A stretch of DNA of 64,000 bases from Paenibacillus lactis (GCF_017873605.1 NZ_JAGGKI010000004.1:248001-312000), one strand, 5' to 3'. Shown: positions 34,588 through 43,943, numbered from the stretch's first letter. Translations and numbers: made by a program. Notes: generated by a model not told the origin, from the sequence alone.

Positions 34588-35286
34588 TTACGTGTTAATC
34601 TCTTCCTCCCGGTTGATAAAACGAAAAGGCGAGCGATTGTTTGCTCTGGAGATTTTCCCCATGCCTCCGTACCACAACAGTACCATCAGCGGAACGATAA
34701 ACCAGATCCACGTATGCGTCAAGAGGTTTAAAATCAAATCATACAGTCCATGCCATATCCAAGGGACGATGAACGAAAGAGCCAGATAAAACCTCTTCCG
34801 ATTCTCCCCTGAAAACCTGGCGTGCCCGATATAGTAGCCCATAATAACGCCAAACATGGCGTGACCGGACACCGGGAGCAGCGCTCGAAGGAACATGGGA
34901 CCGAATGCAGCCTGGCTGTACCATGCGTACAGCAAATTTTCTACTGTAGCAAAGCCCAACGAAATCGCCGCAGCATATAGAATCCCGTCGTAAGGCTCAT
35001 CGAATTCCGTATGGTTGAAAATAATGTGATACATGACAAACCATTTCAAAAACTCCTCAATGCCCGCAGATACGAGCAATGATTGGACAACCGGATGATC
35101 GCCGAGCCAAAGTATCATTCCCCGCTGCAGAATCATGACAGGAAACACGATCAGAACCCCAAGCAGAAATACCTTGATGACCATATGCAAAGGTTCCTGA
35201 TCATACCTGTCCTTCAGGTAAAAATACGTGAGCAACGCGAGTCCCGGCGCCAAAGCCGACGCTATGATCGAGAACACCAGCACCAA
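34588..35286 (-). CDS. prsW: PrsW family intramembrane protease
   Basis: A membrane protein of about 232 residues with some seven hydrophobic segments. The active-site Glu pair is in SAGIEEFLKWFVMYH, with further motifs FDEPYDGILYAAAISLGFATVEN and SGHAMFGVIMGYY. In B. subtilis PrsW makes the first cut in the anti-sigma factor RsiW. Start is TTG 35286 or GTG 35283, close to GGAGGGG. Confidence 0.9.
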   Translation of the reverse strand: MVLVFSIIASALAPGLALLTYFYLKDRYDQEPLHMVIKVFLLGVLIVFPVMILQRGMILWLGDHPVVQSLLVSAGIEEFLKWFVMYHIIFNHTEFDEPYDGILYAAAISLGFATVENLLYAWYSQAAFGPMFLRALLPVSGHAMFGVIMGYYIGHARFSGENRKRFYLALSFIVPWIWHGLYDLILNLLTHTWIWFIVPLMVLLWYGGMGKISRANNRSPFRFINREEEINT

Positions 35287-35340
35287 ATTTCCCCTCCGTT
35301 AGTTTCGAGCCTCTAGTCCGGCACTCACGCCCACATTGTA

Positions 35341-35952
35341 TTAATGCTGACGCTGGAAGTGACTGCAAATAACCTCAATCGCTTGCTGAGGCATGATCTT
35401 CTTCCCGTACTCCTCCAGCATAGCCTCCGTTACCGAGGAGGATTCGCCGAATTCTGCCAGAACTGCAATGATCGCCGGCAACTTGTCGCTCTGAAGCTCC
35501 TCTGGCTCCAGATACAAAAACCATCTATCCATATAGTGATAAAGCGTACCTGCTCCGTCCACGAGGTCCTTCAGCATATGCGAAGCTTCAATGAGCACTT
35601 CGAAATCCTGGAACACATAGACGATTTTATCACTTTCATCCAGCGTTACTTCCATTTCATAAATCTCGTCCGGCATATCGTCTTCGGACAAGCCGCCGAA
35701 ATGATGATCGTACTTCCCTCTCGTCACAATTACCACCATGCCCTGGGCAGGCAGTGCAAACACCTCAACGGCAAGCGGTCCGGTGGCATCAAATCCGAGC
35801 TCACTGTATGCCTGATCCATCATCTCTGTAAACAGGTCATAAACTTTAGGTATTTCCTGCCACATTTCTTCCTTCTGGATCCCACGCTCACTCAGATCGT
35901 CAAACGTGAGGAAAATCCGTATCTTATCTTGACTCAAACGTTCTATTTTCAT
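35341..35952 (-). CDS. MecA-family ClpC adaptor (YpbH/MecB type)
   Basis: A protein of 203 residues beginning MKIERLSQDKIRIFLTFDDL, a MecA N-terminal domain, and ending in a MecA-type C-terminal domain (VYVFQDFEVLIEASHML, GTLYHYMDRWFLYL). MecA proteins deliver targets such as ComK to the ClpCP protease. AGGAGG precedes the ATG. Whether it is MecA or its paralogue YpbH is not settled by the sequence; position near prsW/ypeB favours YpbH. Confidence 0.85.
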   Translation of the reverse strand: MKIERLSQDKIRIFLTFDDLSERGIQKEEMWQEIPKVYDLFTEMMDQAYSELGFDATGPLAVEVFALPAQGMVVIVTRGKYDHHFGGLSEDDMPDEIYEMEVTLDESDKIVYVFQDFEVLIEASHMLKDLVDGAGTLYHYMDRWFLYLEPEELQSDKLPAIIAVLAEFGESSSVTEAMLEEYGKKIMPQQAIEVICSHFQRQH

Positions 35953-36085
35953 GACAGGATCCTCCTAACGTATACAAAAGTTTATAACAAATTATGATGT
36001 CTGGATTATGACGTGATAAAAATGGTTTTATATAATTGATTTTATCATTTAATACCCGTAAATGCACGTAAATATGTAGTTTAAG

Positions 36086-36140
36086 AAAAAAGAATCATTC
36101 ACAGGGATGGAAGGATGGTTTCCCCACGGAATGATTCAAA
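36086..36140 (-). terminator. Terminator after the 123-residue gene
   Basis: RNA stem GAAUCAUUC..GUGGGGA / UCCCUGUGAAUGAUUC, then UUUUUUC. Confidence 0.75.
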
Positions 36141-36154
36141 AAGAATTGCATCGT

Positions 36155-36526
36155 TTACAATCCCGGTAAGACGGTATGCGTTTCTTTCAAGATTTGCTCA
36201 ACCTCTTGTTTCACGTCCGGATTGCTGCGGATAAAATCCTTCAGCTGCTTCAGGTTGGCAGCCTTCGAATTAGACGATGACGATACCCCTGCAGCTCCAA
36301 CGGGATTAGCGGAATCATGTCGGCTTGAACTGGGACGCACGCTTTCTTGGCTTGAGCCATTGTTATTCCCGATTCCGTTTTGAATCTTGCTTAAAGCGGT
36401 GTCGGCGAAACGGCCAACATTAACGTCTTTCATCATCGAGGCGAGCGACAAACTGCCTTTGCGGGATATCATACGGCTTGCTACCGCACCGATGATTACA
36501 CCGTACAGAAATGACGAAGTCTTCAC
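36155..36526 (-). CDS. Small hypothetical protein with N-terminal hydrophobic segment
   Basis: I do not recognise this 123-residue protein. It starts at GTG 36526 (KTSSFLYGVIIGAVASRMI) after AAGGAGG. A short hydrophobic N-terminus resembles the YtxH type, followed by a Ser/Asn-rich linker (about 50-90) and a charged helical C-terminus. It is a single-gene unit. Confidence 0.65.
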   Translation of the reverse strand: MKTSSFLYGVIIGAVASRMISRKGSLSLASMMKDVNVGRFADTALSKIQNGIGNNNGSSQESVRPSSSRHDSANPVGAAGVSSSSNSKAANLKQLKDFIRSNPDVKQEVEQILKETHTVLPGL

Positions 36527-36619
36527 AAATGATACCTCCTTCTATGTTAAACTCAGGGTTAGTGTTCTCGCGCCGGAGGCAACTCATGCTACATAAATAC
36601 AGGAAAGAGAGATGGAATC

Positions 36620-37537
36620 ATGGTTAAAACGACAACAAAGATCATCCTGCTGGCCTGCTGCATTCTGCTCAGCGCCTGCGGAAACCAAGGAAACGGCCAG
36701 AACCATAATAGCGTGCCCGCTGATTCAGGCAATCCGATTATGCCAGATACGAAAACGGCTGAGCCGGTGACGCCTCAGGAACAAGAAGCCCCTCCTGCTG
36801 CCGTCGATAAGGAGTCGAGCGGAACTGCCGGCGGTACGAAAGTACGCGGCACTGCTGATGAACAAGCCAGCGAGCAGCCGGCAGCTGATGAGAAGCCGGA
36901 ACTCAAGTATCACATGAATAAGGTGTACCGCATCGTCCCGAATGACGAATCCGTGCCTTCTAAGGTCGTGCTGCTCACCTTCGACGATGGACCGAAGGAT
37001 GCGGACATGATCAACCGACTGATCGACACGCTGGACAAGCACCAGGCCAAGGCTATTTTCTTCGTTAACGGATACCGTGTAAAAGCCAATCCCGAGCTGC
37101 TCAGCATCATCCATGACCGGGGGCAAATCATCGGCAATCACGCTTGGGACCATATCGACTTGAAGCAGGAGAGCCAAGCAAAGGTCCGTCAGCAAATTGA
37201 AGATGTACAGCAAATTGTGAAGGATACGATCGGTACGGAGCCTGCGTTTTTCCGACCTCCGTTCGGGTCGGGCGGAGATGCCGTCAAGGATATCGCTTCA
37301 GAGAATGACTTGCTGTACATGACATGGTCGAACGGCTCGCTGGACTGGGAGAGCAAAAATAAAAACAAGCCCGAGGCGGTCATCAACAACGTGCTGGAGC
37401 AGCTCCATCCGGGCAGCAATATTTTGATGCATGAGCTTCCCTGGACGGTCGAAGCGCTCGACGATTTGCTGACCAAGCTGGAAGCCAAAGGTTATGGTTT
37501 CGTGGATCCCCGGGCGATTGAGCCTCAGATCCGCTGA
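36620..37537 (+). CDS. Polysaccharide deacetylase lipoprotein
   Basis: A protein of 305 residues with a lipoprotein signal (lipobox LLSAC, Cys about residue 20), a low-complexity linker rich in Pro, Glu and Ala (about 25-95), and a NodB-type deacetylase domain. The metal site is seen as TFDDGPKD and GNHAWDH, with FFRPPFGSGG and the C-terminal LMHELPW. It probably acts on peptidoglycan or another N-acetylated glycan outside the membrane. GAAAGAGAGATGG precedes the ATG. Confidence 0.9.
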   Translation: MVKTTTKIILLACCILLSACGNQGNGQNHNSVPADSGNPIMPDTKTAEPVTPQEQEAPPAAVDKESSGTAGGTKVRGTADEQASEQPAADEKPELKYHMNKVYRIVPNDESVPSKVVLLTFDDGPKDADMINRLIDTLDKHQAKAIFFVNGYRVKANPELLSIIHDRGQIIGNHAWDHIDLKQESQAKVRQQIEDVQQIVKDTIGTEPAFFRPPFGSGGDAVKDIASENDLLYMTWSNGSLDWESKNKNKPEAVINNVLEQLHPGSNILMHELPWTVEALDDLLTKLEAKGYGFVDPRAIEPQIR

Positions 37538-37547
37538 TTACAACACA

Positions 37548-37592
37548 AAAAAGCCTTCTTCTCCTTGCTTTATCTGGAAGGAAGAATGAAGG
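37548..37592. terminator. Bidirectional terminator
   Basis: AAAAAAGCCTTC and GAAGGCTTTTTT flank an imperfect inner stem. It serves the plus-strand deacetylase and the minus-strand phosphoesterase, which converge here. Confidence 0.85.
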
Positions 37593-37597
37593 CTTTT

Positions 37598-38413
37598 TCA
37601 CATTTTACGCAAAGTCAGCACATGGTACTCCGCCGGGCATAACAGCCGTAGAGGGATGTGCGAGGTTCCGAAGCCCCGGCTGATCAGCATGCGCGTGTCC
37701 GGAAGCTTCTCGCTTGCAGCCCTTGGAATCGAATACCAGCCGGACTTGAAGGATTTGTAGAAACGCTCGAGCCGGACCGCGCCCGCAAGCGGAAGCACGA
37801 TTTGTCCGCCGTGCGTATGGCCGGCAAGCAGCAGATCACAATTCGCCTCTTCCCTGCCCTTAAGCCAAACCGGATCATGCACGAGCAAAATATGGTATTC
37901 GTCGCCGTGCAGGCTGCCTTTGAATTGGGAATAAGGATGCCGCTTGCTCTTAGGCTGGCGAATGCCGCTAAGGGAGACGTAGTCATTCCCAACCGTGATC
38001 CGGACCGTTTTATCGCTCAGCAGGGTCACGCCGGTTTCCTTGAGCACCTTCTTCACCGCATCCTTGCCTGCGTACAAATCGTGGTTGCCGAGGACCGCAT
38101 AGACGGGTCCAACCCGCCGGAGCACCTCCATGTTATGCCTCAGCCTCTCCAGGGGAACACCTCGCTCCGTAATGTCGCCGCCAAGCAGGACGCAGTCTAC
38201 AGGCTGCAGCGCAGCCATCAGCTTCCGTTCCGACAACTCCCTCCGATGGATATCGGTCAGGAACAGAATTCTGAATCCGTCGAAGGACGCCGGGATTCGC
38301 TCCGTCACCACTTCTTCCTCGCGGACCCGGTAGCCCTTCGCTTCGGCGCTCATCCAGCCTAGAACACCGACTCCCGCTGCCGCAGCACCCGACAGCCACA
38401 ACCATATGCTCAT
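37598..38413 (-). CDS. Membrane-anchored metallophosphoesterase
   Basis: A calcineurin-like phosphoesterase of 271 residues. The dinuclear metal site is complete: LTDIHRR, LGGDITE, LGNHD and AGHTHGGQ. A hydrophobic N-terminus (IWLWLSGAAAAGVGVLGW) places it at the membrane. The start is ATG 38413, seven bases after AAAGGAG, overlapping the upstream gene by four bases. Substrate unknown. Confidence 0.88.
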   Translation of the reverse strand: MSIWLWLSGAAAAGVGVLGWMSAEAKGYRVREEEVVTERIPASFDGFRILFLTDIHRRELSERKLMAALQPVDCVLLGGDITERGVPLERLRHNMEVLRRVGPVYAVLGNHDLYAGKDAVKKVLKETGVTLLSDKTVRITVGNDYVSLSGIRQPKSKRHPYSQFKGSLHGDEYHILLVHDPVWLKGREEANCDLLLAGHTHGGQIVLPLAGAVRLERFYKSFKSGWYSIPRAASEKLPDTRMLISRGFGTSHIPLRLLCPAEYHVLTLRKM

Positions 38414-38832
38414 AATAACTCCTTTATCAGCTCGCTTACGGGCGGCGCCCCGATCAGCCCCCACCACAGCAAGCTGGCCATCAATAAAATAAATATGACG
38501 ATTAATGAGTTCACAAACCATTTGCTCATCCGGACACGGTAGGAAGAATATGTATGCGTTCGCCGCGGAGCTGTGGCTTCCTCCATGTTGTCCTGGGTGG
38601 CCGATTGCTTTCTGCGGGACCGTGATAGCCCTTCTTCCGCGCTGGCTGTGTATGTCCGCCGCTCTTCGGCCATCCTCGGCTTGGACCGGCTAAGCCCGGT
38701 ATATTCGGTATATTCACCAGCATCCTGTCTTGTCGGCTTTGCTGCCGGCGATGGAGGCGAGACAGAAGATGCTTTGTTCTTCCGGCCTTTGTTTCGGCTC
38801 CGGTGTCTTTCCATTCTGCTAAGTTCGTTCAT
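38410..38832 (-). CDS. Hypothetical basic protein with C-terminal membrane anchor
   Basis: A protein of 140 residues whose first 100 residues are disordered-looking, rich in Arg, Lys and Ser, with a single C-terminal membrane helix (WFVNSLIVIFILLMASLLWWGLI). I do not recognise a family. It overlaps the CPBP gene before it and the phosphoesterase after it, so it belongs to their operon. Confidence 0.65.
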   Translation of the reverse strand: MNELSRMERHRSRNKGRKNKASSVSPPSPAAKPTRQDAGEYTEYTGLSRSKPRMAEERRTYTASAEEGLSRSRRKQSATQDNMEEATAPRRTHTYSSYRVRMSKWFVNSLIVIFILLMASLLWWGLIGAPPVSELIKELL

Positions 38833-39418
38833 TCTCCTCTTTCCTCCGAAATCGAATCAGCATTCCCGAAATGAAATCGATCAGGAAATGGCACAGGATC
38901 GGTGCCCATAATGTTCCCGTATAAATATAGACAAGACCAAGACCGTAGCTGCTCAAGAATACCCAGCCGGTCGGAAGCCAATGCTTCAGATACCTGACAT
39001 GGATCAATGCAAATAAAATGCTGGTCCAATATGGCCCGAATGCATGCTGAATCGCTCCCCGAAACAGAAGCTCCTCGCATACGGAAACGACGATCGCTAT
39101 AACGAGAATATGCCATACTGGCCGATTCCGGAACAGCATCTCGTTGATTCCCCCGTCATCCATACTGTCCTCGGACACAAAGCGGGATAGTATCAAATCC
39201 ACAACAAGCATGGCCGCTGCGAGCCCCAGCCCCCAATACAGAAACTCCAGCTCCTTCGGCACAGCGAGAAGCGCCAGTGGGTTCCGGCCCTGGAACAAAA
39301 TCCAGATCAGGCCGACAATGAGCGTGAGCGCTTGGGTCAGGTACAAATTAATAAGAAGAAGTCGGTCGTTTAGCTGGTGAGCTTCGATTCTTTTCACTCT
39401 TATTTTAAATTTTTTCAT
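38819..39418 (-). CDS. CPBP intramembrane protease family protein (YpbD-like)
   Basis: A membrane protein of 199 residues with about five hydrophobic segments. The CPBP motifs are present: EELLFRG (catalytic Glu pair), FALIHVRYLKHW and the C-terminal HFLIDF. B. subtilis ypbD of this family lies in a comparable place. Substrate unknown. The ribosome site is weak. Confidence 0.85.
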   Translation of the reverse strand: MKKFKIRVKRIEAHQLNDRLLLINLYLTQALTLIVGLIWILFQGRNPLALLAVPKELEFLYWGLGLAAAMLVVDLILSRFVSEDSMDDGGINEMLFRNRPVWHILVIAIVVSVCEELLFRGAIQHAFGPYWTSILFALIHVRYLKHWLPTGWVFLSSYGLGLVYIYTGTLWAPILCHFLIDFISGMLIRFRRKEENERT

Positions 39419-39607
39419 AGAAGTTGTGCCTGTCTTTCATCTTTGTATTTGAACGGTTCGATGCTTCTTCACCCTAAATCCGACAAATCCAGGGCTAATG
39501 CGAAATATGGCGGGCATATGCATCATAGCAAATTCTTGGCATGACATTCAAGGCTGCCGTAAGCATAAGACCGTTTATTGCCCTATTATACCGATGATCG
39601 CCACCTA

Positions 39608-39636
39608 TTGACACAATGTAAAAGCCATGATACATT
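39608..39636 (+). promoter_or_regulatory. serA leader promoter
   Basis: TTGACA (39608-39613), 17 nt, TACATT (39631-39636), upstream of the T-box leader. The rest of the gap from 39419 to here shows nothing I can assign. Confidence 0.65.
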
Positions 39637-39644
39637 ATGAAAAA

Positions 39645-39925
39645 ATTAATCTCGTACAAAACCGATGATGGAAATAAGAAGCTGTTACGCCTGCAGAGAG
39701 CCGATGGTTGGTGAGAATCGGCGGCGGAAGGTTATTCTTGAGCGTTCCTGAGATATTTCGCTGAAATCAATAGTAGGCGCAAATCGGATGATTCCGTTAC
39801 CAATCATGGTCTGATAAGACCGCTTGAGGCTGTTCGAGTTTACGGACAGCGAATAAGGGTGGCACCACGAATAACTCTCGTCCCTTACTACGGAGGTAGT
39901 ATGCGGAGTCGGGAGTTTTTATATT
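39645..39925 (+). promoter_or_regulatory. T-box riboswitch upstream of serA, serine (UCA) specifier
   Basis: Stem I elements are AGAGAGCC and GGTTGGTGAGAATCGG near 39690-39725. The specifier loop reads CTGAAA-TCA-ATAGTAGG with TCA, a serine codon, at 39767-39769. The T-box sequence AAGGGTGGCACCACG is at 39855-39869. Uncharged tRNA-Ser should stabilise the antiterminator and switch on serA, coupling serine synthesis to serine supply. Confidence 0.9.
39872..39924 (+). terminator. T-box terminator
   Basis: AACTCTCG pairs with CGGGAGTT across an inner stem TACTAC-GGAG-GTAGTA, followed by TTTTT. It overlaps the T-box sequence as in all attenuating T-boxes. Confidence 0.85.
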
Positions 39926-40074
39926 TCCCGGTCCTTTGCTACGACACCGCGTCAATTGCTATAAGAAACCAAGCCTTACCAAACCAACGGTATAACGGAT
40001 GCGCGTTAACCGGCGCGCTCCTTATTCAATATTTGCAGCACTATTTATAGAGAATTTAAGGAGGAAGTGAAACC

Positions 40075-41667
40075 ATGTTTAAAGTTTTGGTATCGGATCC
40101 GATCAGCGATTTGGGGATCCAGCAATTGATGGATGCAGCCGATGTGCAGGTAGACAAAAAGACAGGGCTCAGCGAAGATGAGCTCACTGCCATAATCGGA
40201 GAGTACGACGGCCTTCTGGTCCGGAGCCAGACCCGCGTAACCGAGCGTATTATGAGTGCCGGAACGAAGCTGAAAGTGGTTGGCCGCGCCGGAGTCGGAG
40301 TGGATAATATCGACCTCGAAGCCGCCACGAAGCGCGGTATTGTTGTTATCAATGCTCCAGACGGAAACACGATCACGACCGCTGAGCATACGTTTGCCAT
40401 GATGATCGCTCTGGCCCGCCATATTCCGCAGGCCTATGCCAAGACGATTAACGGCGTATGGGACCGCAAATCCTTCCTCGGAGTGGAGCTGCGCAACAAA
40501 ACCTTGGGCGTTATGGGGATGGGCCGGATCGGCAGCGAAGTCGCAAAGCGTGCGAAGGCATTCGGCATGAATATCATGGCATTCGACCCGTTCCTGACCG
40601 AGGAACGCGCCGACAAGCTCGGCGTTGAGCTCGCATCCGTAGACAGCATTATCCGCAGCGCCGATTTCATCACGGTTCATACGCCGCTGACTCCGGAAAC
40701 CCGTCATATGATCGCCCGCCCGCAATTCGAGGTCATGAAGCGCGGCATGCGCATCGTGAACTGTGCGCGCGGGGGGATTATCGACGAACGCGCATTGGTC
40801 GAAGCGATCGACGAAGGCATTGTGGCTGGAGCCGCGTTTGACGTGTTCGAGCATGAGCCGCCTGAAAGCGACCATCCATTCCTTAGCCATCCGAAGGTCA
40901 TCGTCACTCCGCATCTTGGCGCATCCACCATCGAAGCCCAAGAGAACGTGGCCATTGACGTATCGGAGCAGGTCCTTCATATTTTGCGCAACGAGCCGTT
41001 CAAAAATGCCGTCAACTTCCCGCTTGTCGCGGCTAGCGTCATGAACAAGCTGCAGCCATACTTCTCTCTCGGCGAGAAGCTGGGCAGCGTAGCGGCTCAA
41101 ATTACCGCTCATGCCGTGAAAGAGATTCATGTCGATTATGCAGGCGAGCTGGCGGAAGTCGATACCCAAGCACTCACCCGCTACATTGTAAAAGGCGTGC
41201 TGGAGCGTCATCTCGGCAGCGAAGTGAACATCGTCAATTCGATGCACTTGGCAAAGAGCCGCGATCTTCATGTTGTCGTTTCTCAAACTCCGAAAACAAA
41301 GGACTTTGCGAACCTCGTTACCGTAACGCTAAAAACGCAAAACGGGCAGGAACGCATCGTTGCAGGCACCCTGCTTCTCGGATACGGCGAACGGATCGTG
41401 CGTCTCGACAAATTCCCGGTCGACGTTGCGCCTGAAGGCCATCTGATCTTGATCTCGCACAACGATAAGCCAGGCATTATCGGGCGCGTCGGCACCCTGC
41501 TCGGTGAGAACGACGTGAATATCGCCTCGATGCAGGTTGGCCGGAAGGTCATCGGCGGCGAAGCCATCATGTGTCTGACCGTTGACAAGGACGTCTCTAA
41601 GGAAGTGCTCGTGAAGCTGACCGGTCTTCCAGAACTCAATACAGCTCAACAAATCGTGCTCAGCTAA
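40075..41667 (+). CDS. serA: D-3-phosphoglycerate dehydrogenase
   Basis: A protein of 530 residues, the long SerA type, oxidising 3-phosphoglycerate in the first step of serine synthesis. Order: substrate domain, NAD domain (GMGRIGSEVAKRA), catalytic Arg in CARGGIIDE and His in HLGAST, an intervening domain (about 320-450), and a C-terminal ACT domain (HNDKPGIIGRVGTLLGE). AAGGAGG precedes the ATG. The ACT domain suggests feedback by serine in addition to the T-box. Confidence 0.96.
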   Translation: MFKVLVSDPISDLGIQQLMDAADVQVDKKTGLSEDELTAIIGEYDGLLVRSQTRVTERIMSAGTKLKVVGRAGVGVDNIDLEAATKRGIVVINAPDGNTITTAEHTFAMMIALARHIPQAYAKTINGVWDRKSFLGVELRNKTLGVMGMGRIGSEVAKRAKAFGMNIMAFDPFLTEERADKLGVELASVDSIIRSADFITVHTPLTPETRHMIARPQFEVMKRGMRIVNCARGGIIDERALVEAIDEGIVAGAAFDVFEHEPPESDHPFLSHPKVIVTPHLGASTIEAQENVAIDVSEQVLHILRNEPFKNAVNFPLVAASVMNKLQPYFSLGEKLGSVAAQITAHAVKEIHVDYAGELAEVDTQALTRYIVKGVLERHLGSEVNIVNSMHLAKSRDLHVVVSQTPKTKDFANLVTVTLKTQNGQERIVAGTLLLGYGERIVRLDKFPVDVAPEGHLILISHNDKPGIIGRVGTLLGENDVNIASMQVGRKVIGGEAIMCLTVDKDVSKEVLVKLTGLPELNTAQQIVLS

Positions 41668-41711
41668 TCCCTATGTTCCACGTTGAACAAGATTAGCCCA
41701 CGAATTTCAAC

Positions 41712-41746
41712 AAAAAACACGCTCCGATTGGAGCGTGTTTTGTCTT
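41712..41746. terminator. Terminator between serA and resE
   Basis: ACACGCTCC-GATT-GGAGCGTGT followed by TTTGTCTTTT on plus; AAAAA on the other side gives U's on minus as well, so it may work both ways. Confidence 0.85.
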
Positions 41747-41761
41747 TTAGGCGTTCTTTTC

Positions 41762-43192
41762 CTAAGATTCTGCCGCATTGATAGGAATCGTCACCGTAAA
41801 CACGGTGCCTTTCCCTACCTCACTAGCTGCTGTAATCGTGCCGTGATGGGCAGTCACGATGTTTTTGACAATAGCCAGACCGATCCCCGTTCCGACGGTT
41901 TCGCCGCGGACGCGGGCTTTATCGGCCTTATAGAAACGTTCAAACACAAATGGCAAATCCCCTGCAGGTATGCCGACGCCTTGGTCGGAGACGATCACCT
42001 GCAGCGCATCGCCCTTCGGCGCTTTGACCCGGTGTGCCTGGATCTTCACCTGCTTGCCGGACGGCGTATGCCGGAAAGCGTTGTCCAACAGGTTGGTCAG
42101 CACCTGCTCGAGCTTATCCTCGTCAGCAGATTCAAGGATGAGGTCCGAATGCAGGGATAGCTGCAGATCAATCTCCTGTTCCTTGGCTCTTACGGAGAAC
42201 TTACGGTAGACACGCTCGCACAGTTCGCCTGCATCAACCTGCCGCAGCGACATCTCGGCGTGTCCCGCCTCCATTCGCGTCAGATCCAGCAAGTCCTTCA
42301 CCAGACGGCCCATGCGCAGCGATTCCTCATGGATGACCTGGATCAGCTCCCGGCCTTCTTCAGGCGAAGCAGCCATCCCGTCGAGCAGCGCTTCGCTGTA
42401 TCCCTGCATCATCGAGAGCGGGGTGCGAATTTCATGCGATACGTTGGCGATGAAATCGGTCCGCATCTTCTCCAGCTTAACCTGTTCGGTAATATCCCGG
42501 AGCACGACGACAGCGCCCCGTATCACGTCATCCGAATAGAGCGGTGCCATGTGGGCCGACCAGATCCCCTGGTTCACATGCAGATCCGCGCTCTGATCCC
42601 GGCCTTCGTTCACCGTGCTGTAGAACAGCTCGCTCAGCGGCTTAGGCATCACGTCCGCAGCCCAGCCGCCCCCTTGCAGATCATCATCCCATTCAAGTCC
42701 CTTCCAGGTCTTCATAATTTCCTGTCCGGGGGGATTGACGAGAATAACCTGCCCGTGGTTGTCAAACGTAATCACGGCGTCGCTCATGCTTCGAAGCACG
42801 CTGGACAAATGCTCCTTCTCGTGATTAAGATTGCGGATATTCGTCTCCAGCTCGGCGGCCATATGGTTGAACGTATTCGCAAGCTCGCCGATTTCATCGC
42901 TCGTCACCAGATTGAGACGGGTTCCGTACTTGCCTTTGCGGATGTCATTGGCAGCCTCGATCAGCTGCTGCATCGGCTGAGTGATTTTCGTTAACAGGAA
43001 AAGCCCGAAAAAGGTCGTCATCGAGAATCCGATGATCGACACATACGTAAACAAACGTTTGATTGCACTGGAATTGGTGAAGGTCGTATCAATGTAGGGG
43101 AGCAAAAATAATCCTAGCGTCAACAGCACGCAGGCAACCAAGCACGTAATCGTGATCCACAGCTTGCCGACAAGCGATCTCCAGAAGTTCAC
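41762..43192 (-). CDS. resE: Sensor histidine kinase ResE
   Basis: A membrane kinase of 476 residues: TM1 about 10-32, a very short outer loop (about 15 residues), TM2 about 49-68, HAMP (about 69-120), PAS (about 130-235), HisKA with FIANVSHEIRTPL, then HATPase with NLLDNAFRHTP and GTGIGLAIVKN. It is paired with ResD one base upstream. B. subtilis ResE has a much larger extracytoplasmic domain, so sensing here likely depends on PAS or the membrane. Confidence 0.9.
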   Translation of the reverse strand: MNFWRSLVGKLWITITCLVACVLLTLGLFLLPYIDTTFTNSSAIKRLFTYVSIIGFSMTTFFGLFLLTKITQPMQQLIEAANDIRKGKYGTRLNLVTSDEIGELANTFNHMAAELETNIRNLNHEKEHLSSVLRSMSDAVITFDNHGQVILVNPPGQEIMKTWKGLEWDDDLQGGGWAADVMPKPLSELFYSTVNEGRDQSADLHVNQGIWSAHMAPLYSDDVIRGAVVVLRDITEQVKLEKMRTDFIANVSHEIRTPLSMMQGYSEALLDGMAASPEEGRELIQVIHEESLRMGRLVKDLLDLTRMEAGHAEMSLRQVDAGELCERVYRKFSVRAKEQEIDLQLSLHSDLILESADEDKLEQVLTNLLDNAFRHTPSGKQVKIQAHRVKAPKGDALQVIVSDQGVGIPAGDLPFVFERFYKADKARVRGETVGTGIGLAIVKNIVTAHHGTITAASEVGKGTVFTVTIPINAAES

Positions 43193-43193
43193 G

Positions 43194-43910
43194 TTACTTC
43201 GGAACCTCCAGCTTGTAGCCTACTCCCCATACGGTTGTGATCATCGCGGCAGCTTCCGCCGATACCTTGTTCAGCTTCTCCCGCAGCCGCTTCACATGCG
43301 TATCGACGGTGCGCAGATCACCGAAAAACTCATAATTCCAAACATCCTTCAGGAGCTCTTCCCGGGAAAAGACTTTATCCGGCGACGAGGCCAAATAATG
43401 CAGCAGCTCATACTCCTTCGGCGTAAGGCTGATTTCCTGTCCCCCCGCCGTTACCCGATGGGCGTCGTGCTCAATGACAAGATGAGGGAAGACAATGCTG
43501 TTGCTCGGGTTGGATTCTTTGCTAAGGTAAGCCGTTGCCGAAGAGCGGCGCAGAATCGCCTTGACCCGATAGATGACCTCCCGCGGGCTGAACGGCTTGA
43601 CGACATAATCGTCCGCGCCGACCTCGAAGCCTTGAACACGGTTGATTTCTTCTCCCTTGGCAGTCAGCATCAGAATCGGCGTCGACTTCACCTGACGAAG
43701 ACGCGTACATACCTCGACTCCGTCCATACCCGGCAGCATCACATCCAATATGACAAGTCCGTAATCCTCACCGGTTGCCTTGCGAAGGGCAGTCTCCCCG
43801 TCTTCAGCCTCTTCAATCTCATATCCTTCCTTCTCCAGGTACATCTTCAACAAACGCCGAATACGCTCTTCATCATCGACTACGAGTATGCGGTTACCAT
43901 GCTCAGACAT
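43194..43910 (-). CDS. resD: Response regulator ResD
   Basis: An OmpR-family regulator of 238 residues. Receiver: ILVVDDEERIRRL, phosphoacceptor Asp in VILDVMLPGMDG, and LMLTAKGEE. The C-terminal winged helix includes LTPKEYELLHYLA and DLRTVDTHVKRLREKL. The start is ATG 43910, nine bases after AAGGAG. ResDE controls respiratory and anaerobic genes in B. subtilis, often including resABC. Confidence 0.93.
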   Translation of the reverse strand: MSEHGNRILVVDDEERIRRLLKMYLEKEGYEIEEAEDGETALRKATGEDYGLVILDVMLPGMDGVEVCTRLRQVKSTPILMLTAKGEEINRVQGFEVGADDYVVKPFSPREVIYRVKAILRRSSATAYLSKESNPSNSIVFPHLVIEHDAHRVTAGGQEISLTPKEYELLHYLASSPDKVFSREELLKDVWNYEFFGDLRTVDTHVKRLREKLNKVSAEAAAMITTVWGVGYKLEVPK

Positions 43911-43943
43911 TGACAGCAGCTCCTTCATTGTTATAGGGGAAAA

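Noticed and set aside
40045..41286. A 413-codon open frame antisense to serA
   Set aside because: It mirrors the codon structure of serA, has no ribosome site and resembles no family; serA is certain on the other strand.
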